Shown one piece after another: positions 32,715-42,032 of a stretch of DNA of 64,000 nucleotides. Numbering within the stretch: the stretch's first letter is position 1; the number at the start of each line of letters is the position of its first letter. The stretch is from NCBI GenBank assembly GCA_036378675.1, contig DASUWA010000032.1, forward strand, positions 62,001 through 126,000, in the 5' to 3' direction. This DNA is from Acidimicrobiales bacterium. Lineage in GTDB: Bacteria; Actinomycetota; Acidimicrobiia; Acidimicrobiales; Palsa-688. A program made the position numbers and the translations under genes. The notes below the pieces were generated by a model that was given only the letters and a program-made list of their open reading frames with translations, had not been told where the DNA came from and searched no databases.

Positions 32715-34822
32715 CGACCGACCACCGGACTGATGGAAACGGTCTCTGACGCCGGCGATTCGCCGTGTACGGTGGCGCGCCGGCGCACGAACCGCAGCAT
32801 CGAGGCGATCCCACCGGGGTTGATGATCATCACGAGAATCAGGAGGACGCCCGCGACGATGAGCGACCCCGATCCGGTGCTAGTAGCGCTTGCACGGGAT
32901 GTGAACACCAGCGGGAGGAGCCCGAAGACTCCCGCCGCCAGCGCGGCGCCCCCGATCGAGCCGATGCCCGCCACGACCGCATAGGCAAGCCAGGTGATCG
33001 AGAAGAAGATGTCCGTGTATCCCTGGCCTGGTTGGCCGATGACATACGTGAGCACCGACCCGGCTACCGCTGCGACGGCGCCGGCGAGCACGAATCCGGC
33101 GATCTTTGTCCTCGTGGTGTTGATCCCGTAGGCAGAAGCGACGGCTTCCGAGTCGCGGACCGCGAAGAAGGCACGGCCCGGGCGAGTCTTCGACACCCTC
33201 CAGCAGAGCAACGTGACAGCCAAGGCGATCGCTGCGAGGCAGTAGTACTCCTCCAACGTCGTCCGCGCGTGCCAGCCGAACAGGTTGACGACTGGAGCTG
33301 TGCCGCGACCCAGACTCAGATTTCCGGCGACGAGCCGGGAAGCGCCGTACCCAAACGCCAATGTCGCGATGGCCAGGTACAAGCCTCGCAAGCGCAGCGC
33401 GGGGATTCCGATCAGGAGGCTGAACGGCATCGAAAACAACGCTGCGAACACCACGGGAAGCGGGAACGGCAAGTGCAGGCTGTTCGCGCCGATCAACGTC
33501 CCGACCCCACCAACAGCGATGAAAGCGCCCTGCGCGAGGCTGATCTGGCCAACCCACCCCGTCAACACGACCAGCGACAGAGCCAGAAGGAAGTACACCA
33601 GCCCGATGGTGAAGTCGAGCCCGTACACATCGTGGTTCAGCCCCACCAACGGCCAGCCGAGGAGCACGGCGGCAAGCACAACGCCCAAGCCGCGGCGCAC
33701 CAGCCGGCCACGACCCTCGTCCACTGACGTCCAATCGAGGCCGAGGGCCGATCGCCAAGATCTCCAGCCCTGAACCGGATCGAAGGCGCGAGCGAGAAGG
33801 GGCAGCTGCGACAGCGGCCGCAAGGTGACACCCGAGTCCTCGTCTTCGCGAGAACCTCCGAAGATCCATCTCGGCCGGGATACCAGCACCGCCAACGCCA
33901 GGAGCACACTCACCGCCTCAGGCATGCCGGTTTGGCTGAATGTGTGGCCGAGGAAGTGGATGCCGCCTGACGGGTAGTAGGCCTGGACCAGCTCCTGCAC
34001 GATGCCGAGTCCGATCCCGGCGCCGAAGGCGATCGGCAGCGAGGTCATCCCGCCGATCACTGCGGCGATGAAACCGGCGACCGAGGTCACAGTCAGGTTG
34101 GTCGTGTTCAATGTCACCTGCTCCGCCGACAGGAGGATCCCGATCATCCCGGCGAGCATGGTCCCTACGACCCAGGTGAGCACCGACAGGCGCCGCGCCG
34201 AAACACCACAGAGTTGGGTGACATCACGGCTCGCCGCGAGAGCCCGGATCGCCAGCCCGGTGCGGGCGTAGCGGAAGAAGGCGAAGATCGCCGCCGCGAT
34301 CGCGAGGCTGATCAACAGGATCCCGAGCCGCTCGTATGTGAGGTACACACCGAGCACGTGCACCGTGTGCGCTCTCGAGAAAGGCGCTTCGTTGCCCGTA
34401 ACGAAGCGATCGTTGAGGCCGAAGAGCTTCCCAGATATCCCCGTTATCACCAGGTACAGCGCGACTGAGACGATAATCAGGGCGATGGTGGGGGACTCGG
34501 CGAATGGTCGCATGACCAGCCGTTCCACCGCCAGCCCGACGAGCGCCGCGAGGGCGAGGCTGATCGGAACCATCTGCCAGAACTGCGGATGGAAGTGTTC
34601 GTGCCAGTTCAGGTGAAAAAACCACGCGTGGATGTGGAGCCCGTAGGTGTGGCCGCCGACGGCCTGATAGTGAAAGAGCGCGATGAACGTCGCGGTCGCC
34701 CCGAAAGCAAAGTTCGGAACCCTGGTGGCCTTGAACATCGCCACGATTCCCAGCGCCATGATCGAGTACACGGCCCCGGCGATGGCACCCAGGGCGATAA
34801 CGGTGGGCAGTGCGAGGCGCAT
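32711..34822 (-). CDS. livHM: Fused Liv permease LivH-LivM
   Basis: 703 aa from the ATG at 34822 (RLALPTVIALGAIAGAVYSI). The first ~300 residues are a LivH-type permease with the EAA-like ASRDVTQLCGVSARRLSVLTW loop; from about 390 a LivM-type permease with the LivM signature LTGWVGQISLAQGAFIAVGG and RDSEAVASAYGINTTRTKI. These are separate genes in E. coli; fusion halves the subunit count. A basic linker (RPRWIFGGSREDEDSGV) joins the halves. Start lies 4 bp after the upstream gene's stop. Confidence 0.92.
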   Translation of the reverse strand: MRLALPTVIALGAIAGAVYSIMALGIVAMFKATRVPNFAFGATATFIALFHYQAVGGHTYGLHIHAWFFHLNWHEHFHPQFWQMVPISLALAALVGLAVERLVMRPFAESPTIALIIVSVALYLVITGISGKLFGLNDRFVTGNEAPFSRAHTVHVLGVYLTYERLGILLISLAIAAAIFAFFRYARTGLAIRALAASRDVTQLCGVSARRLSVLTWVVGTMLAGMIGILLSAEQVTLNTTNLTVTSVAGFIAAVIGGMTSLPIAFGAGIGLGIVQELVQAYYPSGGIHFLGHTFSQTGMPEAVSVLLALAVLVSRPRWIFGGSREDEDSGVTLRPLSQLPLLARAFDPVQGWRSWRSALGLDWTSVDEGRGRLVRRGLGVVLAAVLLGWPLVGLNHDVYGLDFTIGLVYFLLALSLVVLTGWVGQISLAQGAFIAVGGVGTLIGANSLHLPFPLPVVFAALFSMPFSLLIGIPALRLRGLYLAIATLAFGYGASRLVAGNLSLGRGTAPVVNLFGWHARTTLEEYYCLAAIALAVTLLCWRVSKTRPGRAFFAVRDSEAVASAYGINTTRTKIAGFVLAGAVAAVAGSVLTYVIGQPGQGYTDIFFSITWLAYAVVAGIGSIGGAALAAGVFGLLPLVFTSRASATSTGSGSLIVAGVLLILVMIINPGGIASMLRFVRRRATVHGESPASETVSISPVVGR

Positions 34823-34826
34823 ATTC

Positions 34827-36326
34827 CTACAGCTCCGGGTGTCCGGGAGGAGCGAGAGACACCCGCCACGGTGATACAAGCGCCAGGGCGGCGATGATGA
34901 GAAGCCCTCCAACGGCGAGCCCGCCCAGCTCGAGCCCACTCCGCAGTCCGATGAGTGCTCCTGTAACGACGGTCGCCCTCGGAGCAACGGTTGTGGGCGT
35001 CAGGCGGGCGGTCACCGCAGGGGCAGGGGGGTTGGACAGCGACGGCGATGCCGGGACCGCAACTCCAGAAGGGGACGCCGATATAGGCGCGGCGAGCCCG
35101 GCCGAGTAAGTCGACTGCCCGGTTGACGGCCCGTTGTCGTTGCCCGGGCCGATTCCGAACTGGGGCGCCTGAGTGCTGGCGTGCGCTTCGGTTCCGACGA
35201 ACCCGAAGAGGATTTGCAGGATCAGCGGCTTGAAGTTGGTCGTGTTGATGGATTCGGGAACGACACAACGAATCACCAGGCCCGCCGCGGTGGATCCAGC
35301 GTCGGTTCCGTCAGGGTTTACGCGGTTCGGCAACGGCGGGCGCGCGAAGAGAGGACCCTGAGGATATGTGGAGGGGCTCGAAAGGACGGTCAGCTCGCAA
35401 CCGACCGACGAAGCCACCTGGTTGAACGAAGCTACGAGGGGTTGAGCAGAGTCGACCGGTACGGGAGGAGAGGAACCGAGGCTCACTCCCTTGGATCCGA
35501 GAGAGATGGCCGCGCCACCGATTTCGAGATCGCTGACGCTGACGTCGGCGTGCGTCGATGCGCTCCCCGGCCTTCCCCCGACGGCCGTCCACCCGGTCGC
35601 GGAAACATGGGATACCTGCAACATCCCCGGTATCGAGAAGCTGGTCGCTTCGGCATCGGCCGACATCCGTGCGGTGCCTGTCGTTGCGTCCGGTGCCAAC
35701 GATGCGTGCCCCTCTGTGGCTCCGTTGATCCCGAGAGGCAAGGCGGAAACGCCCAGGGTCTGAAGTTCGTTCGAATTGGTGACGCCGGCGTTTCCGCCGA
35801 TCTGCGCCGAGTAGGCGAGTGCCGTAGCACTCGGGCCCTCGCGGCACGTGACCTCCGACTGCGCTGTCTGCTGATCCGAGCCTTGAAGCGGGTAGCTCTG
35901 CGCCGCCGTGCTCGCCGGCGGGAAGTTGCAGGCAGCTTGTGGGTCCTGCGCGTATTGGTGCCCGTCTCCGGTCGGATCCGCAAGCTTGGGGCCGGTGACG
36001 GCACCGAGTAGGTCCACCGCCGCCTGCGCCTTGGAGATGCCTTCGTCGGAGTTGACTTCGCCGGACATGCTCGGGATGTCGCCCGAACCAGCAGGCAATG
36101 GTTCGTCGGCTTCGATCCGAATCGCAACCGCCTGGACATCCCCGGCGAAGCTGGCCGGAACCGACGGCGGGGTCACGTCAGAGGCACGCACCTCAGGCGC
36201 CGCGGCTCGGGTTCCTGCCGATCCGGGTGGCGAGCTTGGAGTCGCCGCCATCGCTGCGCCGGCAGATGCAGCGAGAGCGATAGCGATAGCCGCGAGGGCG
36301 AGCCCTACGCGGTGCCGGCGAGTCAT
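34827..36326 (-). CDS. Secreted protein with C-terminal membrane anchor, in Liv operon 1
   Basis: 499 aa from the ATG at 36326, which overlaps the previous stop (ATGA). Signal peptide near residues 6-28 (VGLALAAIAIALAASAGAAMA). The long extracellular part contains about five Cys and a block FSIPGMLQVSHVSATGWTAV, GRPGSASTHADVSV, DLEIGGAAISLGSKGV. A Pro/Ala/Ser stalk precedes a C-terminal helix (GLELGGLAVGGLLIIAALALV) and short tail. The central block aligns by eye with the protein at 51222 in the second Liv cassette (PGNLITFSHVVSKAWSGLV, ATVDVGQVTIAGVISLSG). No known Liv component has this layout; a solute-capturing or scaffold role is inferred from position only. Confidence 0.75.
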   Translation of the reverse strand: MTRRHRVGLALAAIAIALAASAGAAMAATPSSPPGSAGTRAAAPEVRASDVTPPSVPASFAGDVQAVAIRIEADEPLPAGSGDIPSMSGEVNSDEGISKAQAAVDLLGAVTGPKLADPTGDGHQYAQDPQAACNFPPASTAAQSYPLQGSDQQTAQSEVTCREGPSATALAYSAQIGGNAGVTNSNELQTLGVSALPLGINGATEGHASLAPDATTGTARMSADAEATSFSIPGMLQVSHVSATGWTAVGGRPGSASTHADVSVSDLEIGGAAISLGSKGVSLGSSPPVPVDSAQPLVASFNQVASSVGCELTVLSSPSTYPQGPLFARPPLPNRVNPDGTDAGSTAAGLVIRCVVPESINTTNFKPLILQILFGFVGTEAHASTQAPQFGIGPGNDNGPSTGQSTYSAGLAAPISASPSGVAVPASPSLSNPPAPAVTARLTPTTVAPRATVVTGALIGLRSGLELGGLAVGGLLIIAALALVSPWRVSLAPPGHPEL

Positions 36327-37756
36327 ACGCGAACGGCTCCCGAACCAACCGCGCCGGTGTCCACCTCGCCGGCCTCGTTCAAGGCTCCCGCAACTGCTCC
36401 AAGGCCGAATCCGGCAATCCCAGCCAGGAAGCTGGTTACCGCTCGGAACGTGACCGCCGCGGCGACCGGCGGTGGATGGGGGATTGCGTGACCGAGAAGG
36501 TTCAGCGCGATGAGTTCGGCGATCATGAAGTACAGCAGCCCCTGAGCACCAAGGCGGACCTTTGCGGGCAGGCGAAGGCGATCCGGCACCAGCAAGCGGC
36601 CCGCCTGCCAATCGGTGCGCCCAGACTGGCGACCGAGGACGTAAAGCAGACCCCCCGTGATGATCACCGAACCGAAGATGTCGGAGCTCAGAGTCTTGGT
36701 GGAGACCCCGAAGCGGTAGGCGCTCCACGCCAGACCGGCGTTCACCACCGTCGTGGAGAGGGCGAAGGGCAGGGCACCGATAAGCCAGACTCGGCGAAGC
36801 ATCCCGACTGGTTGTTCCGAGCGGACCACAAGCCCGTACGCGCGGCGCCCCGCTAACAGGATTCCCCGCTTGCGGCCGAACGCGGATGCAACAGAAACAG
36901 AGGTCGCGCCGGCCGCGGCGGCCCATGCCCACAGCAGCCAGAACCCGACCGGCCTTCCGAGCATGGCGAACGAGAGAAGCCCCAGAACCGCTGCCGCGGT
37001 GATACCTGCCGTCGCGCCAGCCTGCGCAGCTACCTGCCAACGCGCTCGCGGTGCGGAAAGCAGGTCGGTGGGATCCGTGCCTGCCACCTCGGAGCGAAGC
37101 GGATGCACGGTGCGTTGGCCCTGGTCGTCCTCGCCCCCGATCAGACCGGCAGGGTACGCGACCGCCGCTCCCAAGCCCGCAAGCGCAGCGCAGAACCCGA
37201 TGAGAAACCCGAAGCTCACTTGGTGATGCGGAGCGTGAAGAACGGCGAGGTGGCAGAAGTAGCCGATGGCAGCCGCTAGCACCACAGCGCTGGTCGCGGT
37301 GGAGAGAAGCAGGTAGTCCTCGACGCGCCACGGTGCATTGACGATCGCGAGACCCCGGCTCCTGCGCTCCTCCACACGTACCTGGATGCCGACGGGACCG
37401 CTCAAGACCACACTCCGAACTCCCTCCGGGCTCAGGGCCGGAGGAATCAGGATGTCGGAACCTCGCGACTTGGCCCGCTCGAGCAGCGAATCGAGGTCGT
37501 CGGTCACCGCGCTGAGAGAAAGGACCGGCTGCGCGTCGTCGGGACTATCGACCAGCGTGACGTTCAGCCGGCTCGCCCGTGTCAACCCCGTCCACCCGAG
37601 AGGGCCCTGCTGGGGTAACGGCGGTTGGAGCCCGACCGTCTCGCACCATACGTCGAGGTCTCGCTGCCAGCCCGGAGCGGAAATGGTTAGCCCGGTCAAC
37701 CTGGCGCGTCCGGATCTTTGCCTCCGCCACCCGGTGGCCGGAAGCGCCAAGCTCAC
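36323..37756 (-). CDS. Membrane protein with N-terminal VOC-like domain, in Liv operon 1
   Basis: 477 aa, GTG start overlapping the binding-protein stop (GTGA). Residues 1-130 resemble one half of a VOC fold (DLDVWCETVGLQPPLPQQG, VDSPDDAQPVLSLS, SVVLSGPVGIQVRVEE). The rest has about eight hydrophobic helices with short loops, e.g. YLLLSTATSAVVLAAAIGYF and GAQGLLYFMIAELIALNLL. I do not know this combination. It is not a permease of the LivH/M type. Cytoplasmic sensing coupled to a membrane domain is one possibility, unproven. Confidence 0.65.
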   Translation of the reverse strand: MSLALPATGWRRQRSGRARLTGLTISAPGWQRDLDVWCETVGLQPPLPQQGPLGWTGLTRASRLNVTLVDSPDDAQPVLSLSAVTDDLDSLLERAKSRGSDILIPPALSPEGVRSVVLSGPVGIQVRVEERRSRGLAIVNAPWRVEDYLLLSTATSAVVLAAAIGYFCHLAVLHAPHHQVSFGFLIGFCAALAGLGAAVAYPAGLIGGEDDQGQRTVHPLRSEVAGTDPTDLLSAPRARWQVAAQAGATAGITAAAVLGLLSFAMLGRPVGFWLLWAWAAAAGATSVSVASAFGRKRGILLAGRRAYGLVVRSEQPVGMLRRVWLIGALPFALSTTVVNAGLAWSAYRFGVSTKTLSSDIFGSVIITGGLLYVLGRQSGRTDWQAGRLLVPDRLRLPAKVRLGAQGLLYFMIAELIALNLLGHAIPHPPPVAAAVTFRAVTSFLAGIAGFGLGAVAGALNEAGEVDTGAVGSGAVRV

Positions 37757-39285
37757 GGTTCGGCCTGCCTGCAGGTGTACAGCGGGTTGGTCGAGGCTGG
37801 CTTGTCAACCAAGAAGGGCTGGAAAGGAGATGCCTGATAGAACTCGTAGTCGCTGGAGTTACTTGGGTTCTGGCGGACCTGCAGGTAGTAGAAGCTGCCC
37901 AAGCCGACGTGGCAGTTGGGCCGGAATGTGTAGTGGGGTTCCTGACTGTCGGACGGATTCAGGAACGACGGCACCCAGTCGGTGAAGGTGTTCAGTACCG
38001 AGCGGAGTCGCTGCCGGGTGATGTCGCTGCCGAGTTGCTGGATACCCGACGCCATTAGCCACGCAGCCGTGTACATGCCTGCAGTCGGCGACGAAACGGC
38101 CTCTACCTGCGGGTTGACATTGTGGACGGCTTGCAGGTACGTCGGGTTTCCGTAGATGGGAGCGAACGCGTCGACCGCCCACATGCCGGCGGAGTAGGCG
38201 CCGATTCCCTGCGGCGTCGCGGGAACTCCGATCAGGTATCCGCCCCAGCCTTTGGCGGGTTTGTAATTCTCCTCTTGAGCCGACAGAACGCAGGGGATGG
38301 TGTGGCCGACGTCGAGTTCGAAGTCGATGAAGTCGACTCCCTGCGTCGAGGCCTTGGTCATGCCGTCGGTGCAGTCGCTCTGGGTCGGTTGCATCGACTC
38401 GGTGAATGCGACGGATATCCCGAGTGATTGAAAGTCCCCTGCAACCGTCTGGGCGTACGCGTCGGTGTAATTGCCGCCGCCCGCGTTGAGGTAGAAGATC
38501 GCCGCCTTCTTTGCGCCCATCTGGGCCGCCTTTTCGGCGATGGCGATGGATCCGGAGCGTTGAGGGCCGCCCGTGGCAAACCACCAAGGGTTGATGAACT
38601 CTTCGTCGAACTGCCCCTCGGTGAAGACCGGGACTCCTTGAGAAGCCACGTACTGGCCCAGTTGTCCCGGGGCGTAGATCATGGTCAAGGCGAAGACGTG
38701 GTCGACTTCCACGAGGCGCTTCGTGTTGGCGAGCTGCTTGGCGGGATCCGCCCCGTCGTCATAGAGGATCAGCTTGAACTTCCGCCCGTTGACCCCTCCT
38801 TGCGAGTTGATGACGTTGAGAGCGGCCTGGAGGCCGGTCGCCAGTTGATCCCCGTAGACCGCGGCGGGTCCGGACAGGAACGTTGAACCGCCGACGGTTA
38901 TCGATGTGTCGGTGACCCCCGGGTCGTAGACCGCCTGACTTCCGGAAGCCCCGGCGACTGCAGGACCGGATCCAATCCTGGGGCCCGATCCCGATGACGA
39001 CGACGAGCTCGCAGACGCTGCCGAGACCGCACCGGCCGCTCCAGAACCACTCGAAGCGCCGGAGCCGCCGGCCGACTCGTTGGCGCCCGGCGATTGCGAC
39101 GATGAACCGCTGTTCGACACCACGCCAGGCCCAACCACAAGGTGCCGCGCCCCACGATCGCGATCGAGCCGATTCTGCCCAGCGGCTGCAGACACAGCCA
39201 CCAGAACCGCCACCAACACACCGATCACGGCAAGCGCCGAGGCGCGTTTCGCTCCTTCTCGCGTGGTGAAGCTGGTTGGTGTCAT
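37753..39285 (-). CDS. Liv-type ABC transporter substrate-binding protein
   Basis: 510 aa. N-terminal hydrophobic segment (residues ~15-36, no lipobox), then a Ser/Gly-rich linker of about 70 residues, then a periplasmic-binding-protein type 1 domain: DTSITVGGSTFLSGPAAVYGD, GGVNGRKFKLILYDDGADPA, YASQ-type core and TQSDCTDGMTKASTQGVDFI. The uncleaved-looking anchor and flexible linker would tether it to the outer face of the membrane. First coupled gene of the operon that includes livHM, livG and livF. The ligand is not predictable; actinobacterial Liv systems near CoA-ester genes often take up non-amino-acid carboxylates. Confidence 0.88.
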   Translation of the reverse strand: MTPTSFTTREGAKRASALAVIGVLVAVLVAVSAAAGQNRLDRDRGARHLVVGPGVVSNSGSSSQSPGANESAGGSGASSGSGAAGAVSAASASSSSSSGSGPRIGSGPAVAGASGSQAVYDPGVTDTSITVGGSTFLSGPAAVYGDQLATGLQAALNVINSQGGVNGRKFKLILYDDGADPAKQLANTKRLVEVDHVFALTMIYAPGQLGQYVASQGVPVFTEGQFDEEFINPWWFATGGPQRSGSIAIAEKAAQMGAKKAAIFYLNAGGGNYTDAYAQTVAGDFQSLGISVAFTESMQPTQSDCTDGMTKASTQGVDFIDFELDVGHTIPCVLSAQEENYKPAKGWGGYLIGVPATPQGIGAYSAGMWAVDAFAPIYGNPTYLQAVHNVNPQVEAVSSPTAGMYTAAWLMASGIQQLGSDITRQRLRSVLNTFTDWVPSFLNPSDSQEPHYTFRPNCHVGLGSFYYLQVRQNPSNSSDYEFYQASPFQPFLVDKPASTNPLYTCRQAEP

Positions 39286-39385
39286 GCTCCTGGACCACCC
39301 CCACGGCCCGCGTCCCTCAGCGTTCGAGCCAATCTAAGACCTGAATCATCGCTCAGGTCAAGTCCGATTCGCGAAGTTCCCGGGC

Positions 39386-40180
39386 TCAGACAGCGTGAGC
39401 GATCTCGCTGAGGTAGGTCGCCAGTTCGCTGAGCGCACTTGACTGCCCCGCGGCGGTCAGTCCGGCGGCACGGGAGGCCCGATTGGCCTCGTCCGCGATC
39501 AGCTGCGACAAGCGGCGACGTACTTCCGGTCCGCCGGTGACCGGGGGATTTGGCCTTGCGACCGATGCCTGTGGCGCCGGCGCGAGCGGCGGACCGGGGG
39601 CAAGCCCCTCGGCGGTCCAATCGGGGACCGGCGACGGCAGCTCGACCTTCGCGCCCGATAGCCCCCCGGAAACGAGGCTCTGTCCGGTCAGGACCCGTCC
39701 CTGGTCGAACACCCGGTCGCCGAGCACCCGCAGCCGTTCAGCGAGAAGGGCGACCTGGCGCCGGAGGTCCGTCGTTGCTAAATCGAGGCTCGCCTCATCC
39801 GCCTGCGCCGAAGCGACATAGAGATTCATCGATGCCAGATAGAGGGAATCGACCAACGGCTGGCCTGGAAACTGGGGCAGCTTGCTCACGCCATCGCGCG
39901 CACGGATCGTCACTGCCAGAGTGGTTGCAAGCTCCGGCCGGTAATCAGAAGCGCTCAAGGTGTCCTGCTCCCACTCCGACGCCTCCTGGGCCATGACCGG
40001 CACTCGCTGCGCCATCGGCGTTATCGCCGCCGCAGTAGCCCTCTGCCAGTCCACTATCCGCGGGGAAGTGCCGCCGGCGTTGTCGCCGCGACATGCCGAA
40101 AGCCCGACCGCCGTGAGGACTGCCAAGGCCACCACCGACCCTTGCAGCGCCCGACTGAGTCTGGTAGAGGTTTCTGACAT
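39386..40180 (-). CDS. Lipoprotein of unknown function, in Liv operon 1
   Basis: 264 aa with a lipoprotein signal (VLTAVGLSAC-RGD). The mature part is predicted largely helical (residues 40-170, heptad-like SLDLATTDLRRQVALLAERLRVL), then a Pro-rich segment and a C-terminal helix. No domain recognised. It precedes the binding-protein gene by 100 bp on the same strand and is divergent from the TetR gene, so it is probably the first gene of the Liv transcript. An accessory surface role is inferred. Confidence 0.65.
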   Translation of the reverse strand: MSETSTRLSRALQGSVVALAVLTAVGLSACRGDNAGGTSPRIVDWQRATAAAITPMAQRVPVMAQEASEWEQDTLSASDYRPELATTLAVTIRARDGVSKLPQFPGQPLVDSLYLASMNLYVASAQADEASLDLATTDLRRQVALLAERLRVLGDRVFDQGRVLTGQSLVSGGLSGAKVELPSPVPDWTAEGLAPGPPLAPAPQASVARPNPPVTGGPEVRRRLSQLIADEANRASRAAGLTAAGQSSALSELATYLSEIAHAV

Positions 40181-40236
40181 GAACGCGGCTTCAGGTTACA
40201 ACGGGCGGCGATGACGGGCCTGATGCCCAACGCTCG

Positions 40237-40929
40237 ATGAAGCAGAGGCGGTCGGTAGACGAACTGGCAAAGGCGATACTCCGAGCAGCCGAGGCTGCGC
40301 TCGCCCCGGAGGATGTGCGCTTCGAACGCGGGTCCGAACGGCCTTTGGGACACAAAGGGCGCCGGACGCGAACGACCATTCTGAAGGCGGCCGCGGACGT
40401 TTTCCAGCAGGCGGGCTGGAACCGAGCGAGCATCGCCGCGATCGCCGACCGGGCTGGAGTCGGTGTCGGGACCGTCTACCAGTACTTCCGCTCGAAAGAG
40501 GAGATGGTCGCCGCCATCGTCGGCGAGTGGACGGTGAGATCGCTGACCGAGGTCAAGGCCTGGAACCCGGAGGAAGGGATTGACGGTCTGCGCCGGCTCA
40601 TCCACCGGTTCGTGACTATCTACGCCACGACCGCCGGTTTCCAGCAACTTTGGGAAGAGGTCAGCCTGGTGGATCCCGCGCTCGGGAGGCTGCGCGACGA
40701 CGTAACAGAGCTGTTCGTCAACTTGTTCGCCGAATCGTTCGTGGCAGCGTCGAAAGCTCGCATTCTCGACGCCGGCCCGGATCCGGTGGAAACCTCGCGC
40801 GCAGTGAACGCAATGATCGAGCGCTACTGCCTTCAGGTGTTCGTGCGCCATACGAGAACGGTGACTCCCAACCAGGCCGCGGACCTGTTGACCGATCTGG
40901 TATTCGGAGCTCTTCGGGTGAAGGCATGA
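40237..40929 (+). CDS. TetR-family transcriptional regulator
   Basis: 230 aa. The DNA-binding domain lies at residues ~40-90 instead of the very N-terminus: RRTRTTILKAAADVFQQAGW, then IAAIADRAGVGVGTVYQYFRSKEE, the TetR helix-turn-helix. The N-terminal 35 residues are an unusual basic/acidic extension. The ligand domain shows no special motif. It starts a five-gene coupled operon (stop overlaps next start, ATGA) and is divergent from the Liv operon with 56 bp between them, so it may control both. The ligand could be an acyl-CoA, as in other fatty-acid TetRs. Confidence 0.9.
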   Translation: MKQRRSVDELAKAILRAAEAALAPEDVRFERGSERPLGHKGRRTRTTILKAAADVFQQAGWNRASIAAIADRAGVGVGTVYQYFRSKEEMVAAIVGEWTVRSLTEVKAWNPEEGIDGLRRLIHRFVTIYATTAGFQQLWEEVSLVDPALGRLRDDVTELFVNLFAESFVAASKARILDAGPDPVETSRAVNAMIERYCLQVFVRHTRTVTPNQAADLLTDLVFGALRVKA

Positions 40930-42032
40930 CTTCCCTGGCCCCGGACCGCTCGGGTCTTCCGATTGCTGAGGCGCCGGACCAGCTCACTGAGGGCTGGATG
41001 ACCGATGCCCTGCGATGGGCCGGAGTCATCTCCGACCAAGTCGGGGTGAGCCAGGTCACTCACGAAATGATCGGGACCGGCCAGATGTCGGGCAGCGCCC
41101 GGCTAACCCTTCGCTACGACCGGCCCACGACAGCCCCTTCGACCATCATCGCCAAGCTTCCGTCGGCCGATCCGACCAGCCGTGCCACGGCGCTCGCCCT
41201 GGGCAGCTACGAGAACGAAGTGCGCTTCTACCAGCAGATCGCCCCCCGCGTGGAGATCCGCACGCCGCGCGTCTTCTACGCCGACATCGACGTGGCCACC
41301 GCGGCGTTTGTCCTGTTGCTCGAGGATCTGCATCCCGCCCGCACCGGGGATCAGCTTGCCGGTTGCGACCTGCAAGAAGCGAGGGTTGCGATCGACGAGC
41401 TCGTAGGACTCCATGCCCCGGTGTGGGGAGATCCCTGGCTCGAGCAGTTGCCGTGGCTCCATCGCGACCGTGCGCAGCAGCAGATGTTCTTGCTCGGTCT
41501 GCTTCCGCAGCTGTGGTCTGGATTCAACGACCGATACCGAGACCGGCTCGGGCCGGACGTACGAAGCGCGGGCGGCGTCCTCTTCGAACGACTCGACGCG
41601 TACGTGCATGCAGACACTGAGCCGTGGACAGTGGTCCATGGTGATTACCGGCTCGACAACCTGCTCTTCAACCCTGACACTACGAAGGTCGCGGTCGTGG
41701 ACTGGCAAACATGTACTCACGGACCGGCGATGCAGGACGTCGCCTACTTCATAGGGGCCGGTCTGATGCCCGACACGCGACGAGAAGCAGAGCATGACCT
41801 GGTCGGGCGCTACCACCGGGGTCTCCTGGCCGCGGGGATCGGTAGCTACGACTGGGACCGGTGCTGGCACGACTACCGCCGGCTGACCTGGGCAGGCCTG
41901 GTCATGGCCGTCGCAGCATCGATGCTCGTCGAACAGACCGACCGCGGTGACGAGATGTTCATGGCGATGGCTCAACGTCACGCCCGCCACGCGCTGGACC
42001 TGGGCGCCGACCGGCTTCTGCGAGCCCAATGA
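40926..42032 (+). CDS. Phosphotransferase family protein (APH/EcKinase-like)
   Basis: 368 aa from the ATG that overlaps the TetR stop; the same frame is open further back but that stretch is antisense-like. Kinase-like fold with catalytic loop VVHGDYRLDNLLF and metal loop VAVVDWQTCTHGPAMQDVAY; ATP loop around TGQMSGSARLTLRY. Resembles the CHK/ecdysteroid-kinase branch of aminoglycoside phosphotransferases (FVLLLEDLHPARTGDQ). A phosphoryl acceptor of the hydroxyacyl type is suggested by its partners, not by its own sequence. Overlaps the next gene by 4 bp. Confidence 0.85.
   Translation: MTSLAPDRSGLPIAEAPDQLTEGWMTDALRWAGVISDQVGVSQVTHEMIGTGQMSGSARLTLRYDRPTTAPSTIIAKLPSADPTSRATALALGSYENEVRFYQQIAPRVEIRTPRVFYADIDVATAAFVLLLEDLHPARTGDQLAGCDLQEARVAIDELVGLHAPVWGDPWLEQLPWLHRDRAQQQMFLLGLLPQLWSGFNDRYRDRLGPDVRSAGGVLFERLDAYVHADTEPWTVVHGDYRLDNLLFNPDTTKVAVVDWQTCTHGPAMQDVAYFIGAGLMPDTRREAEHDLVGRYHRGLLAAGIGSYDWDRCWHDYRRLTWAGLVMAVAASMLVEQTDRGDEMFMAMAQRHARHALDLGADRLLRAQ

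Noticed and set aside
34827-37331. 834-aa form of the anchored protein
   Set aside because: The upstream ~335 codons overlap the VOC/membrane gene in another frame; the ATG at 36326 begins a clear signal peptide and makes an ATGA junction.
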